DNA of 32,309 nucleotides from a virus. This document shows positions 8,701 through 17,761 of this stretch, in pieces (positions within the stretch are counted from its first letter, which is position 1; each line of letters begins with the position of its first letter). A model generated the notes under the pieces. That model ran no database searches. It was not told the DNA's origin and saw only the letters and a list, made by a program, of their open reading frames with translations. The position numbers and the translations under genes are program-made. Location: positions 1 through 32,309 of the IMG/VR virus record IMGVR_UViG_3300025098_000167; one strand, 5' to 3'.

Positions 8701-10431
8701 CAGGCAGTATCTAAACAGGCAAAAATGAATGCTTCAGCGACAGCAGCACAAATTACTCTTTCTAATCAACAAACACAGATTAATTTAAGTAGACTACAAA
8801 ATGAAGCAAAACTACAAGAACAAACCTTAGGACTTACTGCTGGACAATTTAAAACTGAATCCGAGCTTGCAGAAATGACTAGTGAGGAGCAACAGAAGTA
8901 TGCTACCTTACTTGAAAAACGAGTAGAAATAGGAAAACAATCAGAGAAACAAATAGGAACAGAGGAAGAGTTAGCATTAATAGGACTTCAGGCAAATGCT
9001 CTTGCAACAGCTCAACTTGCAACTATAAAACAGAAACAAGCATTTTTAGCTACGGAACTAAAGACAACTCAAATATTATCAAATGTAAGTAAAGGACTTG
9101 GTGGAAAACTATCACCTGCACAACAATTAGAAGCACAGAAAAAACTAGCTCAAAATAAGATAAAGAATTTTGAAGACGAATTAGCGTTATTGAACTCAAG
9201 ATTAGCTTTTGAAATAACAATAGCAGATGCAAGACTTACCGCAGCTGGAGTAGATAAAACAATTCGAGAAGAAATTATAGCAGATTTAAAAGAACAACAA
9301 GCAATCCAAGCAGATATATTAGGATTAAAAGTTAAAGGAGCAAAAGAAGAGGCAAAAACAGTCGGAGCAAGTAACTTTACAGGATTATTAAGCACAGGTA
9401 CTTTTGCAGACCAAAATACAGCAGCTGAGACAGCTAAAACTGAGTTAGATACAACGGCTGGAGGAACTACTCAAGGTAAATTAGAAATAATGAATGAGTT
9501 TATGAGTCCAATGAGGGATGCTTTAAGTGAACTTGGACCTGGAGGAGATTTAATAAATGCAGCTCAAGAAGGAATCTTAACGTTAGCAGCCGCTTTTGAT
9601 GTTGTGGGAAGTTCTACTTCTACAGCAGCAGATAAGATGGCAGCAGTCGGAGCAGCTGTAACAGCTATAAGTGCAATAATGCAAGCAAGTTCTAAAGCCC
9701 AAGTTGCAGAGATAGATAATCAGATAAAAGCAGAAAAGCAAAGAGACGGTAAGTCAAAAGAATCTGTAAGTAAGATAGCAGCAATGGAGAAAAAGAAAGA
9801 AGGTATCCAAAGAAAAGCTTTTGAACAAAAGAAAAAGATGGATATTGCTTCAGCAGTAATTAGTACAGCTTTGGGTGCTGCAAGAAGTATGGAAATGGGC
9901 GGAATTATAGGACCTATACTAGCTGCTATGACTATAGCTATGGGTATGGCTCAAGTAGCAATAATTAAAAAGCAACAGTTCCAAGGAAGCTCAGGCGAAG
10001 TTTCTGCTCCAAATACTGCTCTACAATTAGGTAAAAGATCAAATAGAGTTGATATATCCAAAGAAGCAGGAGCAGGAGAAGCTTCGTACTTACGTGGCGG
10101 ACAAGGAGTAGGCTCTAATGCTAATAACTTTACAGGAATGTCGATGGGTAAAAAAGGGTATGCTAATGGTGGAGAAGGTATAGTAGTCGGAGAAAGGGGA
10201 CCTGAAGTTATTGCACCATCAGAACCTGTAGATATTATACCAAACTTTGCGTTAGGCGGACAAGGACAAAATATTACTTTTAACATAAACGCTGTAGACG
10301 GACAAAGTGTACAAAATATGTTAATGGATCAACAAGGAACAATTGTAGGCGTAATTAGAGACGCCGCAAACTCATATGGTGAGGACTTCTTACCAGATGT
10401 AAATATTGGTTATGACATGGGAGGTTCATAA
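5749..10431 (+). CDS. Tail tape measure protein
   Basis: A 1560-residue protein, the second largest here, that sets tail length and is expelled during DNA entry. Residues about 83-290 hold the conserved core: an Ala-rich segment (GAYATLAANVFAATAAFNAL), LGRASGDNLTLLADRI, SVGASAGFSGEQLEGLA and LEPEILDELGIFVRLDD, as in many tape measures. Long Gln/Lys/Glu-rich helical stretches follow. Hydrophobic segments lie near residues 523-561 and 1364-1405, possible membrane-active parts. The C-terminus carries GIVVGERGPEVIAPSEPVDI near residue 1477, a common tape-measure ending. At roughly 1.5 angstrom per residue the tail would be about 230 nm long. No lysozyme or peptidase domain was recognised. The ATG overlaps the chaperone gene by 11 bases and lacks a strong ribosome site, implying coupling. 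Confidence 0.93.
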   Translation: MADNKVIIELLISEKGKKVSMVEKQTAKLTETTKKHRKAQKDSTKEGGKYHTQQKAIHQTNLSSAKGFSKMNQTIGEGGSSGLVGAYATLAANVFAATAAFNALRQASQVQQLVEGLEALGRASGDNLTLLADRIKDAAGQAIALDQALRVASVGASAGFSGEQLEGLATVARSAAIALGRDVGDAIDRLARGAAKLEPEILDELGIFVRLDDASAKYAASIGVATSELTRFQQRQAFANEIIEQGGQKFSEIGNNVDVSPFDALAATLGDLSRTFTDFFNTVLGPIASFFSNNTIALTGFFMAITKGIMNQALPMLNQFAASAQRGAMLQVKQAQAAGRRIDKEIQGQRNLLKPIKNSELAYNQLFGKMKQGTATAAELKLMEQSLAKSIRQRQAALLGGSAKTLAARQAELATTVQQQQELQKLIKLENSRAGKTGDIRTATAGAKSKRSEQAVFRELDKDPSFKGYMRAFGLSGQAQKKYRKNLGDSINSTKLFGFNLGFLGKAANKARPAIFGFGLTSKIAIKGIFTAIPVIGQLLFALDLLIVGLKNTIKFFAGFRGEASRLEKATDALNSQTQFYAETQSASAEATKNMSESLLTSSKATAELLNTTREFSVAQEESRKKSTVFGKVLQGAFVNINFVWKLFTTAFNGFDGILERIGIRFQMFAIDAVKDLRFLLNLYIRATNLMNRGTGIEPIELISAEGQEAKLEALKNRLKEMTVERTKLATASTLAIFGKQAVSSAELESFTTVLQSGGAAAKELQEFLGTDNINKFAQQIAEANSSNSLAGFSPAIQKVIENLGLMEDGTISSAEIITLLSSSLENGTKNTIDQGDAINSLGETFKNSGQKINEFLNSFNKTTSVTTFNGLLKTINDDFERLDTQTAGAAIFQQFEGANASFKSLVSNGETLAPLLEKQKEELKKISDAGGKVTDKVKEEIAIRLGIPAAIKTEINSLENLVGTINKALLFDKARLDTLKQQEQAVSKQAKMNASATAAQITLSNQQTQINLSRLQNEAKLQEQTLGLTAGQFKTESELAEMTSEEQQKYATLLEKRVEIGKQSEKQIGTEEELALIGLQANALATAQLATIKQKQAFLATELKTTQILSNVSKGLGGKLSPAQQLEAQKKLAQNKIKNFEDELALLNSRLAFEITIADARLTAAGVDKTIREEIIADLKEQQAIQADILGLKVKGAKEEAKTVGASNFTGLLSTGTFADQNTAAETAKTELDTTAGGTTQGKLEIMNEFMSPMRDALSELGPGGDLINAAQEGILTLAAAFDVVGSSTSTAADKMAAVGAAVTAISAIMQASSKAQVAEIDNQIKAEKQRDGKSKESVSKIAAMEKKKEGIQRKAFEQKKKMDIASAVISTALGAARSMEMGGIIGPILAAMTIAMGMAQVAIIKKQQFQGSSGEVSAPNTALQLGKRSNRVDISKEAGAGEASYLRGGQGVGSNANNFTGMSMGKKGYANGGEGIVVGERGPEVIAPSEPVDIIPNFALGGQGQNITFNINAVDGQSVQNMLMDQQGTIVGVIRDAANSYGEDFLPDVNIGYDMGGS

Positions 10432-11147
10432 TGGCAAGTTTTAGTACTTTTGCAAACAGACTACCGGACCCAAATTATGGAGTATCAGAATTTGGAAATA
10501 ATGTAAACAGCGCGGTTAACTATGGCCCTGGCTTTGCTTCAGTCAAATATTCTGCTGAATATCCAACCATGGTTTCTAGAACAAATAGTGGCAGAGTTGT
10601 TACCAGGTCAATAGTAGGACAAAAATTAAAAATAGCAATAACTTATAATCCACTAACTAGAGATCAGTTTGAACCAATATACTCTTTTTTACAAGAAAAG
10701 AAAGGTAGACTAAAACCTTTCTTTGTAGTACTACCACAATATACTGACCCTAGAGATACTACTTGGTCTGGAAGCATAACTGTTGATGGTTCAATTACTG
10801 CAGGTACTGATAACTTTTTAGCAGACCACTCTTCTTTAACAGGACAACCAAAAAGAGGAGATGTTTTTACTATTACAGATTCTGGAAACAGTAATCATAA
10901 GAAACTTTACACAGTAACAAGAGTACAAGATAATTCAACTTACTATAGTGGCGAATCTCAACCTTCAGCCTCTCAATACCGAATCTATTGTTCCCCAAAT
11001 ATTTTATATGATGTAACAGACAGTTCGATTTTAAAGTTTGAATCACCGGAAATAAGAGTAATTCAATCAGGAGATGTTAGAGAATATAGCCTAGGAACAA
11101 ATAACTTATATAGTTTTTCACTTAATTTAGAAGAGGCTTTACCATAA
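10431..11147 (+). CDS. Distal tail / minor tail protein (gpM-like, Dit)
   Basis: A 238-residue protein right after the tape measure, starting at TAATG. The segment LTRDQFEPIYSFLQEKKGRL followed by PFFVVLPQY closely follows the lambda gpM pattern of a helix ending in a Gly, then an aromatic strand with a P-x-Y. The last strand (YSFSLNLEEALP) is also like the gpM family end. Between them lies an extra beta-rich insertion of about 90 residues (from DTTWSGSITVDG to YRIYCSPNILY) that could be an OB-fold or carbohydrate-binding-like decoration. The family joins tape measure and shaft to the tip hub. The insertion makes it about twice the length of gpM. Confidence 0.7.
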   Translation: MASFSTFANRLPDPNYGVSEFGNNVNSAVNYGPGFASVKYSAEYPTMVSRTNSGRVVTRSIVGQKLKIAITYNPLTRDQFEPIYSFLQEKKGRLKPFFVVLPQYTDPRDTTWSGSITVDGSITAGTDNFLADHSSLTGQPKRGDVFTITDSGNSNHKKLYTVTRVQDNSTYYSGESQPSASQYRIYCSPNILYDVTDSSILKFESPEIRVIQSGDVREYSLGTNNLYSFSLNLEEALP

Positions 11148-14100
11148 TGGCAACCGAAAGAGATATAAATAGTACAATTAGATCTATGCTTATAGATAAT
11201 GAAGCATTTGAATACGCACACCTAATAAAATTTGAAAGACCTCAATTACCTGGTGCTAATAATACATTTTCAACAAATGCAAATAGATTCGCATATATCA
11301 CAGATGGAACTAGAGACCTTTCTTTTGATGATGGCTCTACTAATGATGCGGGTTCGGCCAATGGTACACAAATATATAGAGCTAATAAACTTTTAAATAT
11401 ATCAGGGTATAAAGAAAGTATACAAGCAAAAGCTGATACAATGACACTCACCTTAGCTTCTGAAGTATTAGGTACTACGGTACCTGCTAATTTAACTTTT
11501 ACAAGTAATACAATTACTACCAATACTGTAGGAGTTGACTTTGTAGAAGAAGGTTTAAAAGAAGGAGATAAAATAAAATTAGAAGCTAACGATGGAGCTG
11601 GGTCAAATCATAATAAACATTTTCTAATTACAGGATTCTCAAATTCAAATCAAAGTATAGCAATAGAAACTTTAGATGATTCTTTTACTGCAAATAGTAC
11701 TGGAGAGCTTTATAATGTATCTATTCAATCAGAAGAAATTAAAGGGCCTCTACTCGCTAGAGGTACAGATTTAGCTAATCCAAGTTTTTTAAATAAAAAT
11801 GTTGAAGTACATAAAGTATTCCTTGACCCTGAAACAGGTCAAATAAAAGGAAATGCAAGTATATTAATATTTAAAGGATTAGTCACCAAAGCTAATATAA
11901 CAGAAGATCCTACTAGGTCAAGTAGAGTTCAATGGACACTAAGTAGCCACTGGGCAGATTTTAATAAAGTTCAAGGAAGAATGACATCTGATGAAATACA
12001 TAGAGCTTTAAATGCTAGTGGTAGTCCTCAGAGAGACGCAGCATTAAAAAAAGAATACGCAGATGATATGGGATTTATGCACGCAGATACAAGTGTAAAT
12101 CTTGTTGCTACCTATAAAGAAAAGTATCAAGAAATGGAAGTAAAAACTTCTAAGCACGGGTTGTTTGGTTTAAAAACTAAAGTCCAGACAAAGATGGTAG
12201 ATAAAGTTAGGGATAGAGATGTCGACTTAAAAGTTGATTTAGTGTCTAAATATCTTCCTGTTGTATATGGTGTTCGTAGACTTCCTGGTATTCCTGTATT
12301 TGCAGACACTCCTTCTAATGACCCAGATACACTTTATGTTCTCTACGCTATAGCGGAAGGAGAGGTAGAGGCTATATATGATATCTATATTGATGGAGAG
12401 CCTTTAGTATGTTTAAATAAAGAAGACCAAGATAGTAGAAGCATTACAGGAAGTAATGCGGATAGTAGTGGAGTTTTATGTGCGGGTAGGGCAGATAGAG
12501 GAGAAACAATTAGAGGAACTAGTAGTTACTCGTCAAGTTTACAAAATTATGCTACAGGAAAGCAATCGAAATTTAACGATACTGAAAGAGCTTTTGATAA
12601 AAACTTTTATGACCAGTATGATGTACAAGAAATCGATTATTTAGTAGATTCAGGAAGTTATTATGACTATTATAACTCAGGTAGTGCTACATCTTATACT
12701 GGAAACACTCAAAATACTGTCGGTATAAGAGACGGACAAACATTTCAAATAAGCGTTCCACAACCTATTAAATTATGGTTTCATGCAGGAAAACACGACC
12801 AAACAGCAAACTCAAAACTTATAGATATAGCAACAGGAGCAACAAAATTTAAACGCCAATTAGACTACTTTAATAACTCAAATGGAGAAGAGTATTGGTC
12901 AACAAATCATAGATTACTAGACACAGCATATGTACTAGCAGAAATAACTGTAACAGAAGAAAACTCTGATATACCAGAACTGGAATTTGTTGTTAGAGGT
13001 AGAATACACGAAGGGTATAACTATGACTTTACGTATAGACATGATGATAAAGCATATTCAAGTGAAAGCTCTGCTAATTTTACTTTAGGAGAGTCAGTAA
13101 CTTTTTATAGAACAAGTGATGATACAGCTTTAAATACCACTACAGTAAGAGATGTATATGAAGAAACGGATCCAAGAACAGGATTAGTTTATAGTAAGAT
13201 TAGATTTGCAGATAGACCTTTTAATTCTACTAATTTTACTTATGTAGATGGAGCACCAGTACATACTGAATTTTATGCAAAAGATTCAAGTAATAATATG
13301 TGGCACATGCTAACTTGGAACCATAACGATATAGATAGTTCAGATGCATATTTACCTAATCAAGGGTCTAATATTTCAAATATTGCAAGAAACTCTTCTA
13401 CAGGAAAAATAGAATTGAGTGTTGGAGATACTAATTTAAGTGGAGAGACAAAATTCAAAATAGTAGGTACAGGTAGTGGACAATTAGAAGATATTGAAAA
13501 TTCTACCCTTACAGGAACCTACTCGAACCAAGTAGTAACTTTAGATGTCTACGTAGGTACTTTATCTGGAAGCGACACTATTTCTAGTGGCAGACTTATT
13601 GGAGCTAAACAAGTTAAATTGCCTTCATCTGCTTCTTCTACAGATGATTTCTATAACGAACAATTTATTGAAATAACTTCAGGTCAAGGTGTCGGAGAGA
13701 AAAGAAGAATTACTGATTATAATGGTACTACAAAAGTTGCTACTTTAAAAACCAATTTTATTGACCATCCTAATGGAAGCAGTGATTATAAAGTATTTGG
13801 AAGAGGAAGTGATTTACGTTCAGGTAATAACCCAGCACTACACACATTAGACTACTTAACAAACGCAACTTTTGGAAAAGGTTTAGAACTAGAAAAAGAT
13901 ATTGCTTTAGATACTTTTACTAATTCAGCAAGAACTTGCGATTCACGTTCAGATGTTACTATAGCAACTACTTCTTCGCCAACAGTCGGAGATGAGTATA
14001 TATTAACAGATGATGGAACAAGTTCTGGAAATATACTTGCAAGAGGAAAAATTAAAAGCTCTACATTAAATGGAACACATTATTCAGTAGTACTAGAAAA

Positions 14101-17100
14101 TGTTATAGGACAATTTCAAAGAATATGGCAAAAATGGATATACTACGAAGTAGGGGATATTATTTACACAAATTCAGGAGATTTATTCAGAGTTCCTTCT
14201 TCAAAAGGTAATGGATATATTGACGTACAGCCTACAAATGGAAGCAGACAAGGTTTAAGTTTTATAAACAATATTACATTATATAAAGCAAATTCTTTAT
14301 CAACTACTCTTACAACCTTTGGCAAAAAGTATATAGAAAACTATAGTTTATATGACTCTGATTTCGTGCAGTATTGGAGATGGGTTGGTTGGGAACACGA
14401 TCATCAAAGGTGGTGCACTCGACACCAAATGAATTTAGTAGTTGAAACAAGCACTTCTGTCTTTCAAAATACTACTAATATATTAGAGCATTTCAATGGG
14501 ATTCTTAGTTATTCAAATGGAAACTATGAACTAGAAGTAGAAGCGCAGGAAGATTCTCCTAGCGATAATAGTCCTTATCATATAAAATATGAGGATATAC
14601 TAGGTTCTTTGAAAGTTACTGAAGACCCGAGCAGAAAAAGTTTTAATACTATAAATGCAAGTTTATCAGATCCTGGAAACAAATGGTCTAGTACTTCTGT
14701 TGCTTTTTATAATTCAAACTTTGTAAAATCAGATAGGAATGTAGTAAAAACAGGAAATTTACAGTTCTCTGGAATAACTAACTATTGGAATGCAAGAATA
14801 AATGCAGAAAGATTTTTAACAGAATCTCGTTTTCCTTTACAAATATCTTTTACTACAATGCCAAAGGGCGTAATATTAAAAGCAGGACAAGTATTAAAAA
14901 TAGACTATGATAGATTTGGATGGAGCAATAAACTTTTCCGTATACAAGACTTATCTATAAATCCAGATTGTTTGGTAAATATTTCAGCAGTTGAATATGA
15001 TGATTCAATGTATCTAATATCAAATACAAGAACATCAGCAGTAAGTAGTACAGAAAATCCAGGAGCTCCTGGTACAGGCACTCCTACAGCTCCTACAGCT
15101 TTATCTGGTTCTACAGATAAGCAAGGAGTTTCAATACTTACGTGGTCAAATGCAAGTAATTTTATTAACTCAAGTGACTCTACAGAGATTTGGGCTTCTG
15201 ACGATAATAACAGATCAAATGCTGAAAAAATAGGTGAAGCAGACAACGAAACTACATTTAACCACGCTTTAGGTGAAGAAGCAGCAAAGTACTATTGGAT
15301 TCGACATAAAAGAGTTATTTCAAAAAGAAAGTCAAAACAAAAGACAACAATATTTTCAGCATACCATCCAAGTGGTACAACAGCAGGTGTTCCTGCCACA
15401 GCTAAATCTCCAGCACAAATAACAGTTAACTTAACAAATCCTAGCATGACCTTGCAACAAACAAACGCAGGTTCTATAAATTATGCTGCAACTGGAACTG
15501 ATATTCAGGTTATACTTGGAGAAAATATACTTACAAATGACCAATCGGGCAGTCAAGCAAATAGTAGCTTTAGAGTTGCAGTTTCTGCTGCAAATATTAC
15601 AGCAGGTTCAGAAAGTACTGTTAATGATGCAAACGGAAATGCAACAATATTTAGAATAGGAAATCACGGTAATGCAACTACAGACACTCCTGTAATCACT
15701 TATACGATTACAGTAAAAGACGGAGTAGGCTCAACAACAACTTTAAATCGTTTTCAACATTTTGCAGTTGCACAAGATGGAGCACCGGGAGATGACGGCT
15801 TTACAATTACAGGTACAAATACAAATCATACTTTTACGGGAAATAGCACAGGAGCTGCAAGTGCTACAGGATTTTCTTGTGACTTTGTAATCAGAGAAGG
15901 CGCAACTACATGGACATATGACGGCTCCTCTCCTTACTCTTCTAATTCTTATAGATACGGTTCTTTAACAGATTCAAATGTTTCTTCTAGTGTTGCCTCA
16001 GATGGCACTATTACAATTGCTTCAAATTCTGCACTTCTATCTGGAACATCAACAGTAACAGGAAGTATAATCGTACCAATTTATGATAATTCAGATAACA
16101 CTTTACTTACTACTGCAGTAATTAGTTTAAACAAAACTATAGAAGGATTAGATGGGCAAGACGCAAAATCTGTACGACTATCTGCAAGTTCTTTAGTATT
16201 TACTGAAGCAAAGAATGGAACTTTAAGCCCAAGCTCAATAACTCTTACCGCCAACAGACAAAATGTCTCGAGCAGTTCCAGTTTTAGTACTAGTCCAAGT
16301 GTAACCTTAACAGGTAGTGGAGACACTAGAGCTTTATCTTCTGCAAATTTTGGGTCAAATGACTCAGTAACAATAACAGTAAGTGCTGACACAGTTTCAG
16401 ACACAGTGACTCTTGTTAGAGTAGAGGAAGGGTCTGACGCACTTACAATTGTAAATTCAAATCCTGCACATACTGTTCCTGCTACAAATACAGGAGTTGT
16501 TAATTCAGGAAATCTAACAGGAAGTGGCACTACTATAAAAGTATTCGAAGGAGCTACTGCACTAGATTATGACGCCAGCGGTACAACAGCAGGGCATTGG
16601 ACAGTATCTGCATCACAGAGCCCTAGTTCAACTCTTTCCACTACAAGCATTTCTGACAGTAGTAATGATGCAGTTGTAGCTAATTATACTTCAATGGCTA
16701 CTGGAACAGATAATGTAGTAGTTACTTACACAATAACAGGTAAAAGATTGAATGGAGAAAATTTCTCTTTACAAACCTCACAAAGTATTGCTAAATCTAA
16801 AACAGGTACTGCAGGTGGGGCAGGAGTTCGTGGCGGAAGTATATTTACTTTTGAGGAGTCTACTACAAGTGGAATAAGCGCTTCAGATGCTTCTGACTTT
16901 GCAGGAACTTTAGATACTGGTACAGCTCGAGCAGTAGCAGCAGCAGTAATTGCAGCAGCGTCTGATGGCACAATAAGACCAAATGATAGAATAACCGTAA
17001 CAGATAATAGCGCAGATAAAGCAGGTACAAGAGTATATACAGGAAGTGCAACAACTTCATCTTCTTCTGTAGGAACAAGTGACTATAGTTCTTTAGTTGT

Positions 17101-17761
17101 AGAAACATTCAATGGCTCTGTGATTGTAGACGGAACACTATCTGCATCTAAATTAACAGCAGATACTACATTAACAAACAATCTAAATGTTGGAAGCAAC
17201 ATGAAACTTTCTAGTGGAGGTAAATTCTTTTCACAAAATAAGACAAGTTTTACTGATACAGATGCAGGTTTCTATATGGACACTACAGGTGATTTTCATG
17301 CAGGAGACAGCGCAAGTTTTATTAAGTTTGATGCAAGTGCAGGAACAGTTGCAATAAAAGCTGATTCAATTCAATTTAGTTCTGGTACAAGTGTTTCAAC
17401 TTTTGATGGAGCATATGGTAGTTTAAGTGGAGCACCTTCTTTATTCGATGGAGCATATGGGAGTTTATCCGGGACGCCTACTTTTGGAACTTTAACAATT
17501 AATGGTACAAGCTTTACTCCTACAGGGAGCAATGTGTCTATTACTCCCAGCGGTTTGGGAATTAGCACAAGTTATATTGAAGGCGAGCTAGGAGTAAGTA
17601 ATATTGTAGGATTTGGAAACACAAATATTAGTGGAGGAAGAATAACTTTAACTGGAACAACTATGAACTTCAATACTACCAGTAGTTCTACAACAATAAG
17701 CACTGGCGGCATAGATATAAATGCTTTTACACAACAAATTATAATTTCGGACGGTTCATAA
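11147..17761 (+). CDS. Tail tip hub and central fibre, gpL-J-like fusion
   Basis: A 2204-residue protein starting at TAATG. Residues 1-300 look gpL-like (N-terminal helix, beta barrel, then a RMTSDEIHRAL/DDMGFMHAD stretch), but only two cysteines follow rather than the four that bind iron-sulphur in lambda gpL. Residues about 300-1290 are J-like, including LLDTAYVLAEITV with ELEFVVRGR near 590-620, and a hub region at 1076-1290 ending SAVEYDDSMY. An FN3-type domain spans about 1313-1405. Ig-like modules follow, punctuated by DGAPGDDG (near 1542), LDGQDA (near 1667) and TAGGAGVRGG (near 1888). The C-terminus has a DUF1983-like stretch, SASKLTADTTL to GTVAIKADSIQF, and a repeated FDGAYGSLSG fibre end. 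It should form the trimeric hub and central spike, contacting the host. Confidence 0.85.
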   Translation: MATERDINSTIRSMLIDNEAFEYAHLIKFERPQLPGANNTFSTNANRFAYITDGTRDLSFDDGSTNDAGSANGTQIYRANKLLNISGYKESIQAKADTMTLTLASEVLGTTVPANLTFTSNTITTNTVGVDFVEEGLKEGDKIKLEANDGAGSNHNKHFLITGFSNSNQSIAIETLDDSFTANSTGELYNVSIQSEEIKGPLLARGTDLANPSFLNKNVEVHKVFLDPETGQIKGNASILIFKGLVTKANITEDPTRSSRVQWTLSSHWADFNKVQGRMTSDEIHRALNASGSPQRDAALKKEYADDMGFMHADTSVNLVATYKEKYQEMEVKTSKHGLFGLKTKVQTKMVDKVRDRDVDLKVDLVSKYLPVVYGVRRLPGIPVFADTPSNDPDTLYVLYAIAEGEVEAIYDIYIDGEPLVCLNKEDQDSRSITGSNADSSGVLCAGRADRGETIRGTSSYSSSLQNYATGKQSKFNDTERAFDKNFYDQYDVQEIDYLVDSGSYYDYYNSGSATSYTGNTQNTVGIRDGQTFQISVPQPIKLWFHAGKHDQTANSKLIDIATGATKFKRQLDYFNNSNGEEYWSTNHRLLDTAYVLAEITVTEENSDIPELEFVVRGRIHEGYNYDFTYRHDDKAYSSESSANFTLGESVTFYRTSDDTALNTTTVRDVYEETDPRTGLVYSKIRFADRPFNSTNFTYVDGAPVHTEFYAKDSSNNMWHMLTWNHNDIDSSDAYLPNQGSNISNIARNSSTGKIELSVGDTNLSGETKFKIVGTGSGQLEDIENSTLTGTYSNQVVTLDVYVGTLSGSDTISSGRLIGAKQVKLPSSASSTDDFYNEQFIEITSGQGVGEKRRITDYNGTTKVATLKTNFIDHPNGSSDYKVFGRGSDLRSGNNPALHTLDYLTNATFGKGLELEKDIALDTFTNSARTCDSRSDVTIATTSSPTVGDEYILTDDGTSSGNILARGKIKSSTLNGTHYSVVLENVIGQFQRIWQKWIYYEVGDIIYTNSGDLFRVPSSKGNGYIDVQPTNGSRQGLSFINNITLYKANSLSTTLTTFGKKYIENYSLYDSDFVQYWRWVGWEHDHQRWCTRHQMNLVVETSTSVFQNTTNILEHFNGILSYSNGNYELEVEAQEDSPSDNSPYHIKYEDILGSLKVTEDPSRKSFNTINASLSDPGNKWSSTSVAFYNSNFVKSDRNVVKTGNLQFSGITNYWNARINAERFLTESRFPLQISFTTMPKGVILKAGQVLKIDYDRFGWSNKLFRIQDLSINPDCLVNISAVEYDDSMYLISNTRTSAVSSTENPGAPGTGTPTAPTALSGSTDKQGVSILTWSNASNFINSSDSTEIWASDDNNRSNAEKIGEADNETTFNHALGEEAAKYYWIRHKRVISKRKSKQKTTIFSAYHPSGTTAGVPATAKSPAQITVNLTNPSMTLQQTNAGSINYAATGTDIQVILGENILTNDQSGSQANSSFRVAVSAANITAGSESTVNDANGNATIFRIGNHGNATTDTPVITYTITVKDGVGSTTTLNRFQHFAVAQDGAPGDDGFTITGTNTNHTFTGNSTGAASATGFSCDFVIREGATTWTYDGSSPYSSNSYRYGSLTDSNVSSSVASDGTITIASNSALLSGTSTVTGSIIVPIYDNSDNTLLTTAVISLNKTIEGLDGQDAKSVRLSASSLVFTEAKNGTLSPSSITLTANRQNVSSSSSFSTSPSVTLTGSGDTRALSSANFGSNDSVTITVSADTVSDTVTLVRVEEGSDALTIVNSNPAHTVPATNTGVVNSGNLTGSGTTIKVFEGATALDYDASGTTAGHWTVSASQSPSSTLSTTSISDSSNDAVVANYTSMATGTDNVVVTYTITGKRLNGENFSLQTSQSIAKSKTGTAGGAGVRGGSIFTFEESTTSGISASDASDFAGTLDTGTARAVAAAVIAAASDGTIRPNDRITVTDNSADKAGTRVYTGSATTSSSSVGTSDYSSLVVETFNGSVIVDGTLSASKLTADTTLTNNLNVGSNMKLSSGGKFFSQNKTSFTDTDAGFYMDTTGDFHAGDSASFIKFDASAGTVAIKADSIQFSSGTSVSTFDGAYGSLSGAPSLFDGAYGSLSGTPTFGTLTINGTSFTPTGSNVSITPSGLGISTSYIEGELGVSNIVGFGNTNISGGRITLTGTTMNFNTTSSSTTISTGGIDINAFTQQIIISDGS
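17402..17473 (+). repeat. Tandem 14-residue repeat FDGAYGSLSGxP in the hub C-terminus
   Basis: Two copies of FDGAYGSLSG are encoded at 17402-17431 and 17444-17473, a 42-base period with near-identical DNA. This resembles the YxSLTGTP-type repeats of phage fibres, which usually form triple-beta shafts. Confidence 0.7.

Noticed and set aside
12456-12644. Plus-strand 62-codon frame inside the hub gene
   Set aside because: Lies wholly within the hub coding region in another frame, with no Shine-Dalgarno and no recognisable features.
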